DNA of 64,000 bases from Pelagimonas phthalicica (GTDB lineage: Bacteria; Pseudomonadota; Alphaproteobacteria; Rhodobacterales; Rhodobacteraceae), in assembly GCF_004364805.1 (NCBI RefSeq), contig NZ_SOAP01000002.1, positions 186,001 through 250,000 on the forward strand. The letters run 5' to 3'. Under the pieces are notes generated by a model, which was given only the letters and a program-made list of their open reading frames with translations, had not been told where the DNA came from and ran no database searches. This document shows, piece by piece, positions 31,084 to 38,814 of the stretch (positions are counted from its first letter, which is position 1; each line of letters starts with the position of its first letter). The position numbers and the translations under genes were made by a program.

Positions 31084-31116
31084 AAAGGGGTGGAGACGTG
31101 TGCTCTGCCCCTTTTT
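31084..31116 (+). terminator. Intra-operon hairpin between aapJ and aapQ
   Basis: AAAGGGGTGGAG and CTCTGCCCCTTT pair over 12 bp (two G-U) with a 7-nt loop and five T at the end. Its place right after the binding-protein gene suggests partial termination or 3'-end stabilisation of aapJ mRNA, a known way to make binding protein in excess. Confidence 0.7.
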
Positions 31117-31135
31117 CGACAGCGGGGAGACCTAA

Positions 31136-32380
31136 ATGACTACGACCAACGAAGTCGACCACACGCCCGAAGAACGTTCGGGTCTGGCGGCCCTTGTCTA
31201 TGACGGTAAGGCAAGGTCGCTGTTTTTCCAGGGGGTTCTGGCCATTCTGATCATGGTCATGATCTATCTGGCCGTGCAGAACGCCGCCCAAAACCTGGCG
31301 GATCAGGGCAAAGAATTTGGCTTTGGCTTTTTCGACCGCCCATCTGACATTCAAATTCTGACAACTTTCGGGACATGGCTGGTGGGCTATGTACCGGGTG
31401 AAAGCACCATCTTTGATGTGCTGAAACTCTCGGTTGCCAACACGCTGATCCTGGCGATTGCCGGCATCTTCTTTGCGACAATCCTTGGGTTCCTGATGGG
31501 CATCATGCGCCTGTCGTCCAACTTTGTCGTCAAAGGGTTTGCGACGATCTACATTGAGGTGATGCGCAACATCCCCTTGTTGTTGCAGATCTTTTTCTGG
31601 AACGCGGCTCTGCGCCTGATCGCACCGGGACCACGGGATGCCGGGACATTTGTGCCGGGTCTGCTGCAGTTCAACACCAAGGGTATCTATGGCCCGTTCC
31701 CAATCACACATGATGGGTTCTACCTGACCATGATGGCGGTGATCATCGCGATCGGGGCGGTAATTGCCTATGGGAAATATGCCAAGAAGGTTCAGGAACA
31801 AACCGGCAAACAAAGCCCGGTCTTTCTGATCTCGGTTGCCATCCTGATCGGTCTGCCAACTCTGGTTTTCCTGATCACCGGCCGCCCGCTGACCATTGAA
31901 TGGCCAAACTTCGTCTCTGAGGGTCCGGTTTTGCGCCGTGGCTTTGAGCGTGGTGTCGGGTCTTATATCGCGCCGGAATTCATGGCGCTGTTCCTGGCTC
32001 TGACCACCTACACGGCGGCCTTTATCGGTGAGATCGTACGCGCAGGTATTCAGGCGGTGCCAAAAGGGCAATCCGAAGCATCCGAGGCGCTGGGTCTTCC
32101 CGGTGGTCTGGCGATGCGCAAAGTGATCCTGCCTCAGGCCTTCCGCGTGATCATTCCTCCGCTGACCTCGCAATATCTGAACCTGACCAAAAATTCGTCT
32201 CTGGCGGCCGCGATTGGCTATCCGGAACTGGTTGCAGTCTTTGCCGGCACCATTCTGAACCAGGTCGGGCGTGCGATTGAAATCGTCGCCGTGGTGATCA
32301 TCGTCTATCTGACGATCTCGCTGCTGACCTCGTTGTTCATGAACTGGTTCAACAACCGCGTCAAACTGGTTGAACGGTAA
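31136..32380 (+). CDS. aapQ: General L-amino acid ABC transporter, permease AapQ
   Basis: First inner-membrane permease of the Aap system. The 414-residue protein has several hydrophobic helices and the His/Glu/Gln permease signature FAIYIEVMRNIPLLLQIFFW-like segment (here IYIEVMRNIPLLLQIFFWN). Near the C terminus is the EAA loop SEASEALGLPGGLAMRKVIL, which contacts the ATPase. A large central insert (about 175-270) is normal for AapQ. It is separated from aapM by 12 nt. Confidence 0.93.
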   Translation: MTTTNEVDHTPEERSGLAALVYDGKARSLFFQGVLAILIMVMIYLAVQNAAQNLADQGKEFGFGFFDRPSDIQILTTFGTWLVGYVPGESTIFDVLKLSVANTLILAIAGIFFATILGFLMGIMRLSSNFVVKGFATIYIEVMRNIPLLLQIFFWNAALRLIAPGPRDAGTFVPGLLQFNTKGIYGPFPITHDGFYLTMMAVIIAIGAVIAYGKYAKKVQEQTGKQSPVFLISVAILIGLPTLVFLITGRPLTIEWPNFVSEGPVLRRGFERGVGSYIAPEFMALFLALTTYTAAFIGEIVRAGIQAVPKGQSEASEALGLPGGLAMRKVILPQAFRVIIPPLTSQYLNLTKNSSLAAAIGYPELVAVFAGTILNQVGRAIEIVAVVIIVYLTISLLTSLFMNWFNNRVKLVER

Positions 32381-32392
32381 GGGAGAAAGAAG

Positions 32393-33772
32393 ATGACAGA
32401 GAAAAACATCGCCTATCTCCGCACCTCCGAAGCCCCGACCCTGCCGCCACCGGCATCCGAGGTCGGGATCCGGGGCTGGTTGTGGAAAAACATCTTTGCT
32501 TCCATGGCGGATTATTCGTCTGTGTCAAAGACGATCAATTCGATCCTGATGACCATCCTGACCGTCGGTTCGGCCTTGTTCCTGTATTGGATTATTGCCG
32601 GTCTGCTCGACTTTACCCTGTTCTCGGCGACCTTTAGCGATCCCGAAGGTGTGAAGCGCGAGGCTTGTGTGGTCAATGCGGGTGCTTGTTGGCCCTATGT
32701 TCAGGCCAAATGGTATCAGTTCATGTATGGCTTCTATCCGGCTGAGGAAGTCTGGCGCGTCAATGTCGCCATGTTCCTGCTGGCGGTTGGTATTGCCTGG
32801 CTGGTCTTCCCGATGCCGCGTCGCGGTCTTGTGGCGGCGCTGATGCTGACAGCGTTCCCAATCGTGTCCTTCGTGCTGCTGAACGGTATGCCGATCGAGC
32901 ATGACGGCGATCTGGGCAAGGTCTTTGCCGGTGTCTGGTTCCCGCTGATCGTGGCGGGTGTCGTCGGCGCAGGCTGGTTCTTGGCGCGGGATGGACGTTT
33001 GGGTGAGGTCGCTGCGGCGGTTGCCCCAATCCTGCTGATGGCGGCGGCCCTGTTTGGCTTGTTTGCCTTCCTGCCGCTGATCACTGCTGCGCTGGATATT
33101 GCCCTGGGCACCGAAGTGGTGGAGACAAATCAATGGGGTGGTCTGACCATCACGCTGGTTGTGGCCATCGCGGGTATCGTGGCCTCGCTTCCGCTGGGCA
33201 TGCTGCTGGCGCTTGGGCGTCAGTCGAACGCGCCGATCCTGAAATACACCTCGGTGATCTTCATCGAAGTGGTGCGGGGCATCCCGCTGATTTCGGTGCT
33301 GTTCTTTGCCTCGGCCATGTTGCCCTATTTCCTTGAACCGGGGGTGGACTTTAACAAACTGCTGCGCGCCATGATCGGTGTGATGCTCTTCTCGGCTGCC
33401 TATATGGCCGAGGTGATCCGGGGCGGTTTGCAGGCCATGCCAAAGGGCCAGTATGAGGGCGGCATGTCGCTGGGTCTGTCTTATTGGCAGCAAATGCGAC
33501 TGATCATCATGCCGCAGGCGCTGACCACGGTTATTCCGGGCATCGTGAACACGTTTATCGGTCTGTTCAAAGACACCACGCTGGTTCTGATCATCTCGAT
33601 CTTTGACCTCTTGGGCATGATGAACGCCACGCTGACCGACCCAACCTGGGCAACCCCAACCACGGCCTATACCGGCTATCTCGTGATCGCATTGATCTAC
33701 TTTGTGTTCTGTTTCGGGATGTCGCGTTACTCGGTCTATATGGAAAACAAACTCCACCGCGGACACCGGTAA
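32393..33772 (+). CDS. aapM: General L-amino acid ABC transporter, permease AapM
   Basis: Second permease of the Aap transporter, pairing with AapQ in the inner membrane. The 459-residue protein has a long N-terminal half with extra hydrophobic helices, usual for AapM. The BPD-type permease domain follows, with IFIEVVRGIPLISVLFFAS and the EAA loop EGGMSLGLSYWQQMRLIIMP. It starts 12 nt after aapQ and ends 13 nt before aapP, so the three are one transcript. No disruption is seen. Confidence 0.93.
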   Translation: MTEKNIAYLRTSEAPTLPPPASEVGIRGWLWKNIFASMADYSSVSKTINSILMTILTVGSALFLYWIIAGLLDFTLFSATFSDPEGVKREACVVNAGACWPYVQAKWYQFMYGFYPAEEVWRVNVAMFLLAVGIAWLVFPMPRRGLVAALMLTAFPIVSFVLLNGMPIEHDGDLGKVFAGVWFPLIVAGVVGAGWFLARDGRLGEVAAAVAPILLMAAALFGLFAFLPLITAALDIALGTEVVETNQWGGLTITLVVAIAGIVASLPLGMLLALGRQSNAPILKYTSVIFIEVVRGIPLISVLFFASAMLPYFLEPGVDFNKLLRAMIGVMLFSAAYMAEVIRGGLQAMPKGQYEGGMSLGLSYWQQMRLIIMPQALTTVIPGIVNTFIGLFKDTTLVLIISIFDLLGMMNATLTDPTWATPTTAYTGYLVIALIYFVFCFGMSRYSVYMENKLHRGHR

Positions 33773-33785
33773 GGGAGAATTATAA

Positions 33786-34574
33786 ATGTCTGAACAAGTA
33801 CAAGAAAACGCGCCTCGCGGTGGGATGACAGTCTCGGACCAGGTGGCGATTGAAATCAACGGCATGAACAAGTGGTACGGTCAGTTCCACGTGCTGCGCG
33901 ATATCGATCTGACCGTCTATGAGGGCGAACGGATCGTGATCTGTGGCCCGTCAGGCTCGGGCAAATCCACCCTGATCCGCTGCATCAACGCGCTGGAGGA
34001 ACACCAGCAAGGCAGCATCGTGGTGGATGGCACGCGCCTGACCTCGGATCTGAAAAACATCGACAAGATCCGCTCAGAGGTTGGCATGTGTTTCCAGCAC
34101 TTCAACCTGTTCCCGCATCTGACCATTCTGGAAAACTGCACGCTGGCCCCGATCTGGGTGCGCAAGATCCCCAAGAAAGAGGCGATCGAAACGGCGATGC
34201 ATTACCTGGAAAAGGTCAAGATCCCCGATCAGGCCAACAAATATCCCGGTCAGCTTTCGGGTGGTCAGCAGCAGCGTGTGGCGATTGCCCGCTCGCTCTG
34301 CATGCGTCCGCGCATCATGCTGTTTGACGAACCGACCTCGGCTTTGGACCCGGAGATGATCAAAGAGGTGCTCGACACCATGATCGAACTGGCCGAAGAG
34401 GGCATGACCATGCTCTGTGTGACCCACGAGATGGGCTTTGCCCGTCAGGTGGCGAACCGGGTGATCTTTATGGCTGACGGCCAGATTGTGGAGCAGAACG
34501 AACCCGAAGAGTTCTTCAACAACCCCCAATCAGACCGCACCCAGCAATTCCTGAGCCAGATCCTGGGTCACTAA
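33786..34574 (+). CDS. aapP: General L-amino acid ABC transporter, ATP-binding protein AapP
   Basis: ATPase that drives amino acid import through AapQM. Its 262 residues include Walker [11 protein letters not shown]-loop [13 protein letters not shown], signature [15 protein letters not shown], Walker [13 protein letters not shown] and the switch His in [10 protein letters not shown]. This matches the polar amino acid transporter ATPase family. The N-terminal ~20 residues are polar and variable. It is the last gene of the operon, followed by a strong terminator. Confidence 0.95.
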   Translation: MSEQVQENAPRGGMTVSDQVAIEINGMNKWYGQFHVLRDIDLTVYEGERIVICGPSGSGKSTLIRCINALEEHQQGSIVVDGTRLTSDLKNIDKIRSEVGMCFQHFNLFPHLTILENCTLAPIWVRKIPKKEAIETAMHYLEKVKIPDQANKYPGQLSGGQQQRVAIARSLCMRPRIMLFDEPTSALDPEMIKEVLDTMIELAEEGMTMLCVTHEMGFARQVANRVIFMADGQIVEQNEPEEFFNNPQSDRTQQFLSQILGH

Positions 34575-34594
34575 GTATTGCTGATATAAGATCG

Positions 34595-34625
34595 AAAAGC
34601 CCGGCCATCTGGTCGGGCTTTTTTG
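34595..34625 (+). terminator. aap operon terminator
   Basis: Arms AAGCCCGGCC and GGTCGGGCTT (one G-U) around ATCT, followed by six T. It lies about 20 nt after the aapP stop. Confidence 0.88.
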
Positions 34626-34728
34626 TTTGGCCTATGGGCGACAACCGTCGATACTGCATCGCGTGACGGCTTTCGGCTTTAGTGAGTGCAGGTCAAATTC
34701 GGCAGGATTGGTTACATAGGATGTTGGA

Positions 34729-35217
34729 GTGACAAAGAAAAACTGGCAAGAGTTAAGCCGTTTTGAGGAGGACAGGATCTGGGAGAGGGTTTATAAAGTC
34801 CTGGGGTTCAACCCAAGTATTTACAAAGAGAATTTTCCCGGCTTCAAAGAGCCCGAACCCTCCGTAACCTATTCGTTCAGTACCATTTGGGGTGATGAAT
34901 TTGATCGCTTGGAAGCGGACCTGGAGGCACGGGCCAAGGCCTTGTTCAAGGAGGCGACACCCAAAGGGAAATTGATCTACGCTTTGGATTGGAACCACCC
35001 GTGCTATCAGTTCGACCCGCATTCGAGTGGTGAAGACTGGCTGATCCCCGCCCTGCCAGACGGGGATTATCACCTCTTTCTGTCGCAGTCCTTTTCCTTT
35101 GGGTGGCTGGGACACCCGTGGGAACAAACGGTATGTATCTTTGGCGAGCCTCTTTTGGCCGCGCTCAAAAGACATCGACCGAAGGTCTTTAGACATCCGA
35201 TAAGGAGGAGTGAATGA
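34729..35217 (+). CDS. DUF2716 family protein, likely immunity-type
   Basis: The 162-residue product matches the DUF2716 pattern: RIWERVYKVLGFNPS near the N terminus, FPGFKEPEPSVTYSF, LIYALDWNHPCYQFDPH, and the C-terminal PDGDYHLFLSQSFSFGWLGHPWEQ. DUF2716 proteins often sit in clusters of immunity genes of polymorphic toxin systems. The start is a GTG at 34729, 7 nt after AGGA. It overlaps the next gene by 8 nt if that gene uses its GTG. Composition is lower in GC than the aap operon. No toxin gene is nearby. Confidence 0.75.
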   Translation: MTKKNWQELSRFEEDRIWERVYKVLGFNPSIYKENFPGFKEPEPSVTYSFSTIWGDEFDRLEADLEARAKALFKEATPKGKLIYALDWNHPCYQFDPHSSGEDWLIPALPDGDYHLFLSQSFSFGWLGHPWEQTVCIFGEPLLAALKRHRPKVFRHPIRRSE

Positions 35218-35485
35218 ACTGCTGTCGAATAGGAGAAAACGAAGTTTGACGACCAATCGATTTGAGTTCAACATCCTTGCCCCTGCCGAAGGCCAGTCTT
35301 CGATCCTCGAAGTGTCCTGCGAGGGGACCGATATCCTGCATGTCAGCCGGGAACAGGACGGTCAGTTGATCTTTCGCTTCCTCGGGACACAGGGGGTTGT
35401 GAGCGAGGCTGACTTGGCTGAGATCAGCAAGGTTGCGCGGGACAATCTGGTCTGGATTGATGCTGACAAAGTGTTTGATATGTAG
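35210..35485 (+). CDS. Small unknown protein in immunity-like cluster
   Basis: A 91-residue product from the GTG at 35210, with AAGGAGG just upstream. A TTG at 35246, 10 nt after AGGAG, would give 79 residues and starts closer to the conserved part (RFEFNILAPAEGQSSILEV). The acidic C-terminus ends VWIDADKVFDM. No family is recognised. A decayed copy, with the middle deleted, lies 0.65 kb downstream at 35906-35985, so this gene has been duplicated within the cluster. Function may be immunity by association only. Confidence 0.6.
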   Translation: MNELLSNRRKRSLTTNRFEFNILAPAEGQSSILEVSCEGTDILHVSREQDGQLIFRFLGTQGVVSEADLAEISKVARDNLVWIDADKVFDM

Positions 35486-35524
35486 GGGTTAGGATGGAGC
35501 GCACCGGTAAGAGAGGTTTTGAGA

Positions 35525-35713
35525 TTGGTAGGCGATAAGCAAAAATACGCAGGCATGACCGTCAATGAACGCCTTGTCGTGAGTGGATTTATGGCGGTGT
35601 TTGACAAAGCTATCGAGAGACAAGATTACGAAAAAGCCTCGGAAATCTTAGAAGCTGTCGAGCTGGACGACGTCAACATCGAAGCCATCCTGGCGCAGGT
35701 TCTAACGAGATAA
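35525..35713 (+). CDS. Small helical protein, unknown
   Basis: A 62-residue product if translation starts at the TTG at 35525 (8 nt after GAGAGG); an ATG at 35555 would give 52 residues starting MTVNERLVVSGFMAVFDKAI. The protein is probably all-helical, with a DYEKASEILEAVELDDVNIE repeat-like stretch. Tiny proteins with this NERL-then-ILEAVEL layout are often found beside toxin-immunity genes, but that is an impression, not a search result. It lies within the lower-GC cluster. Confidence 0.5.
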   Translation: MVGDKQKYAGMTVNERLVVSGFMAVFDKAIERQDYEKASEILEAVELDDVNIEAILAQVLTR

Positions 35714-35905
35714 AGATAGCTGTCCCCATAACCTCTGGCAAAAACGAAATCTAAATGATCGCGGTTGGTTTCAATAATGTCCAACCATATTGGCGGCTGC
35801 TTGGATTCACATCTTCGCTTTTGGTAGGGGTCCGAACACCAAAATATGGGCTCCAGATAACGGTGTCGCGAAACATCTTCAAACGAGGTCAAATCAGTGT
35901 CCAAT

Positions 35906-35985
35906 GACCAACTGATTTGAAGTCAACCTCCTTGCCCGGGACAGTCTGGTTGGGAACGATGCTGACAAAGTGTTTGATGCATAGA
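35906..35985 (+). pseudogene. Internally deleted remnant of the gene at 35210
   Basis: The first ~30 bases match 35251-35282 (GACCAA, then GATTTGA, TCAAC, TCCTTGCCC) and the last ~45 match 35447-35488, including ATGCTGACAAAGTGTTTGAT and a stop. The ~165 bases between are missing. The junction is at about 35936. The remnant stops 8 nt before the Imm27-type gene, much as the intact copy precedes its own downstream gene, so a gene pair was probably duplicated and one member decayed. Confidence 0.7.
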
Positions 35986-35992
35986 GGGCGTG

Positions 35993-36628
35993 ATGGAAAT
36001 TACAGGCAAATGGCTGATCAAAAATGGCACGGCTGTTCCGGATGAGAATGAGAAGGAGATCACGCGGCGACTGCGTGACCAACTCGACGAGATCTCGCGC
36101 AGATCAGACGGTTGGGACGTGTTATTGCGTGACAAAACCGATGGCAGTTGGTGGGAGCTGACTTTCCCGCTGGCACACCTGCATGGCGGAGGCCCACGAA
36201 AATTGACCCTGTTGGATCAAGGCACGGCCTTTGAAAAGTATCGTCACAGCTCAAACCCTATGATGAGCTTTGTCGAATTCTGCACCATGTCCAATGTGTT
36301 TCTTGACGATGGCGTCGAAATGATTTGTCACGCGCAGGGCGTGCCTTTGGCCTTGGGCGAAAACTCGGACCAGCAGACGCCAGCGTTTCGTCGGATCATG
36401 TTCGAGCGTCTTTTGATCAACAATCCGTTTTGGCGGCGAGGTCTCTTTTCAGACGTCCTTTCCGTGCTGGATGCGGCAAGGCAGGAGCAGGATCAGAGGC
36501 AGCTTTTTGAGGTTTATAGGAATGTAATGGACAGCGCTGTTGAGGTGTTGCGCGAAGCGATATTGAAACAGGATCTACAGGACCTGTCTGATCACCTGAA
36601 GTCTGCGATCAAACAAGGGTATAGCTGA
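35993..36628 (+). CDS. Imm27-type immunity protein with extra C-terminal domain
   Basis: The N-terminal ~90 residues look like immunity protein 27: DEISRRSDGWDVLLRDKTDG, then SWWELTFPLAHLHGGGPRKL and FEKYRHS, matching the family's YWELTYP...HGGGPP core. A further ~120 residues of helical sequence follow, which is longer than typical Imm27. The ATG at 35993 is preferred over the GTG at 35990. Imm27 proteins neutralise toxins of contact-dependent or secreted polymorphic systems. No cognate toxin is visible, so it may protect against neighbours' toxins. Confidence 0.65.
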   Translation: MEITGKWLIKNGTAVPDENEKEITRRLRDQLDEISRRSDGWDVLLRDKTDGSWWELTFPLAHLHGGGPRKLTLLDQGTAFEKYRHSSNPMMSFVEFCTMSNVFLDDGVEMICHAQGVPLALGENSDQQTPAFRRIMFERLLINNPFWRRGLFSDVLSVLDAARQEQDQRQLFEVYRNVMDSAVEVLREAILKQDLQDLSDHLKSAIKQGYS

Positions 36629-36659
36629 GCGCACCCATGTCACACAAAGCGGCTGTTTC

Positions 36660-36980
36660 TCAAGACGTCCGATAAAACTTCCTCCGAGCCTCTTGTTCGA
36701 TGGCGAGTTTCATTTCCAGGTCGGCGAGTTTGCGCATGGCGGCTTTTTGCTCGGCCGGGTCGGTGCAGGCGGCGAGGGTCTCTCGTTGGGCGTCCACGGC
36801 TTTTTTCAGCTCAATCTCGCGCGGCAGCACGCCAGCTTCGGCCATGATGCCCATCCCGGCAGAGACAATATCGCCGCCATCGCGCTTGGGCAGAGGTTTG
36901 CCAGCGCCTCTGAGATCGTCCAGCGCCCCTTGGGCCTTGGCTTTTTGAATTTGATGTTCTGCCAGATCACGCCATTTCAT
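36660..36980 (-). CDS. DUF1992 (DnaJ homologue subfamily C member 28-like) protein
   Basis: A 106-residue protein with the DUF1992 domain: WRDLAEHQIQKAKAQGALDD near the N terminus, GKPLPKRDG, then GVLPREIELKKAVDAQRETL. The domain occurs in eukaryotic DNAJC28 and many bacteria; its function is unknown. There is no J domain. It follows the anti-sigma gene by 9 nt on the same strand, so it may be the third gene of that transcript. Confidence 0.85.
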   Translation of the reverse strand: MKWRDLAEHQIQKAKAQGALDDLRGAGKPLPKRDGGDIVSAGMGIMAEAGVLPREIELKKAVDAQRETLAACTDPAEQKAAMRKLADLEMKLAIEQEARRKFYRTS

Positions 36981-36989
36981 CTTCTGTCC

Positions 36990-37715
36990 TCAAATCTTGC
37001 TTTGCAGGTCCTGGGCGATGTCCGAGACCCTGTCTAAGGCCTGCCCACCGATCACCAGAAAACCGTACCCGTCCTGGACCCAATGGGCCGAGGCGAGACC
37101 TGACAGCATCTCGACCTGCAAGGGATGTGCGGTGTCGCTGACCGGCGTGATGCAAAAGGCAAAGGGGATGTCACCATCACCGAGATAGGCGATTTGCACC
37201 AGCGGTTCGCCCTCATGCCGCAGCATCTGGGCACGGCGGTAATTTAGGTCGGCTGCCGAGAAAGCCGAAGACACGTCATAGCCAAGCGCCTTGGACAGTT
37301 CGGTCAGGCGTGCCTGGGCTTGTTTCGGTGTGGGCGGTGATTGCGCCAATGTTTCAGGCACATAAAGCAGCTGGTAATTGGCGACGGCCAGTTTCCAATC
37401 TGTCACATCCGGCAGGCTGCGCGGCGACCAGACCGCGCCGAGGGCTATGCCCAGACCCAAAACAGCAGCGGCGATGACAGCGACGCGCGCGCCAGATTGG
37501 GGCGCTTGTTCAGGCAGGGGCGGCACCGCAGGGGCGGTGGGCAGCAAGGCGTCAAACGCATCCTGGATGTCAGATGTCGACAGGCGGAGCGCGTCCAACC
37601 GTCTGCCAAGCGCGGCATCGGAGGCAAGTCGAGCCTCGATCTGTTGGCTTTGGACCGGGTCCAATTCACCGTCGAGATAGGCGGTCAGAATATCGTCGCT
37701 TAGTGATTTATCCAT
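36990..37715 (-). CDS. Anti-sigma factor (membrane, zf-HC2-like N-terminus)
   Basis: A 241-residue protein starting MDKSLSDDILTAYLDGELDP, the usual start of transmembrane anti-sigma factors. One membrane helix lies near residues 80-95 (RVAVIAAAVLGLGIALGAVW), then a periplasmic domain with LSKALGYDVSS and AQMLRHEGEPLVQIAYLG. The N-terminal part lacks the HxxxCxxC zinc ligands seen in ZAS proteins. The ATG at 37715 overlaps the sigma factor stop by 8 nt, tying the two as a regulator pair. Which signal it senses is unknown. Confidence 0.85.
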   Translation of the reverse strand: MDKSLSDDILTAYLDGELDPVQSQQIEARLASDAALGRRLDALRLSTSDIQDAFDALLPTAPAVPPLPEQAPQSGARVAVIAAAVLGLGIALGAVWSPRSLPDVTDWKLAVANYQLLYVPETLAQSPPTPKQAQARLTELSKALGYDVSSAFSAADLNYRRAQMLRHEGEPLVQIAYLGDGDIPFAFCITPVSDTAHPLQVEMLSGLASAHWVQDGYGFLVIGGQALDRVSDIAQDLQSKI

Positions 37716-38190
37716 TGGACCGGGTTTCACTCTCTTGGGTCGCCGATTGTAGCTTTTTGCGCGCCGAGGCCAATCGGCTCATGATAGTGCCGATGGGGAT
37801 GTCCAAAATCTCGGCCGCCTCGCTGTATTTATACCCTTCGACATAGACCAGCAAAACCGTGCTGCGCTGTGCCTCGGGCAGGGCCATCACCTGGGATAAC
37901 ACCTGACGGGCGAGAATATTCGTTTCGGTGTCCAGATCCGGCGCGGGCAGATCGCTGAGATCGGCGCCGCCAATGGCTCCGGCTCCGCGTATGCGCTCGG
38001 CGCGTTTTTCGTTCAGCCAGACCCGGCGGGTCATGGTGAACAGCCAGGCGTCCAAAGAGCTGCCGGGCTGAAACTTGTCTGCGTTTTCCAATGCGCGCAT
38101 GGCGACCGCCTGCGCCAGGTCATCCGCCCCGGCCCGATCCCCTGTCAAGGACAAGGCGAAACGCCAGATGCGGGGATAGGTGCCGGGCAA
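37708..38190 (-). CDS. ECF-type RNA polymerase sigma factor
   Basis: A 160-residue ECF sigma factor with sigma-2 (RIWRFALSLTGDRAGADDLAQ, then DAWLFTMTRRVWLNEKRAE) and sigma-4 (LPEAQRSTVLLVYVEGYKYS, then IPIGTIMSRLASARKKL) regions. The only start codon in the conserved region is a TTG at 38190. Upstream the frame stays open for about 90 nt and looks coding (GRKAVQQ before the TTG) but holds no ATG, GTG or TTG, so the true start is uncertain. It is followed by its anti-sigma gene and divergent from the DUF4399 gene, a probable target. Confidence 0.88.
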   Translation of the reverse strand: MPGTYPRIWRFALSLTGDRAGADDLAQAVAMRALENADKFQPGSSLDAWLFTMTRRVWLNEKRAERIRGAGAIGGADLSDLPAPDLDTETNILARQVLSQVMALPEAQRSTVLLVYVEGYKYSEAAEILDIPIGTIMSRLASARKKLQSATQESETRSNG

Positions 38191-38313
38191 GCCCTGTTGG
38201 ACAGCCTTACGCCCCGCGCCGCGGCGCGCATTTTTTGCAAAAAAGTTTCGAATAAGACGCTCCGGACAGGTGTTTCCCTTTTACTAACTGATCCAACGAC
38301 GAGGAAGTCAACA

Positions 38314-38766
38314 ATGAAACATCTCCTATTTGCCGCCGCGATGATCCCCCTTGCGACCGCCAGCAGTGTCTGGGCGGACGACCACCTGGCCTGGCCCGCG
38401 ACCGAGGGGGCCTATGTCTATTTCATTGATCTCAAAGACGGTGCGACTGTCACCTCGCCGGTTCTGGTGCGCATGGGTGTCAGCGGCATGGGTGTAGCGC
38501 CCGCCGGGACGGAACGTGAAGGCACGGGCCATCATCACCTGCTGATCAATCGCGCCACCATGGGGGAGGGCGAAGATGGGGCCGAAGAATGGCTGTACGG
38601 CCTTCCTGCCGATGAGAACCACAAGCATTACGGTGGCGGTCAGACCGAAGCCTCACTCGATCTGCCAACGGGCACGCATACATTGCAAATGGTGTTTGGT
38701 GATATGAACCATGTCCCATTTGGCCCGCAAATGGTCAGCGACGTGATCACCATCACGGTTGAATAG
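38314..38766 (+). CDS. DUF4399 periplasmic protein
   Basis: A 150-residue secreted protein: signal peptide MKHLLFAAAMIPLATASSVWA, then a DUF4399 domain with YFIDLKDGATVTSPVLVRMG and the histidine-rich GTGHHHLLIN. The ATG at 38314 follows GAGGAAG by 6 nt. Histidines at HHH, HKHY and NHV suggest metal binding, though the function is unknown. It is divergent from the ECF sigma gene with ~120 nt between them, so it may be controlled by that sigma factor. Longer in-frame starts would place residues before the signal peptide and are rejected. Confidence 0.82.
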   Translation: MKHLLFAAAMIPLATASSVWADDHLAWPATEGAYVYFIDLKDGATVTSPVLVRMGVSGMGVAPAGTEREGTGHHHLLINRATMGEGEDGAEEWLYGLPADENHKHYGGGQTEASLDLPTGTHTLQMVFGDMNHVPFGPQMVSDVITITVE

Positions 38767-38814
38767 GAACCGGTTGGCATGTGCAGCTCGGCGGCGCCGG
38801 GCTGCATCCTGGCC

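Noticed and set aside
32525-33871. Long open frame opposite aapM and aapP
   Set aside because: Antisense shadow rich in His, Gln and Arg; aapM on the other strand has clear family motifs.
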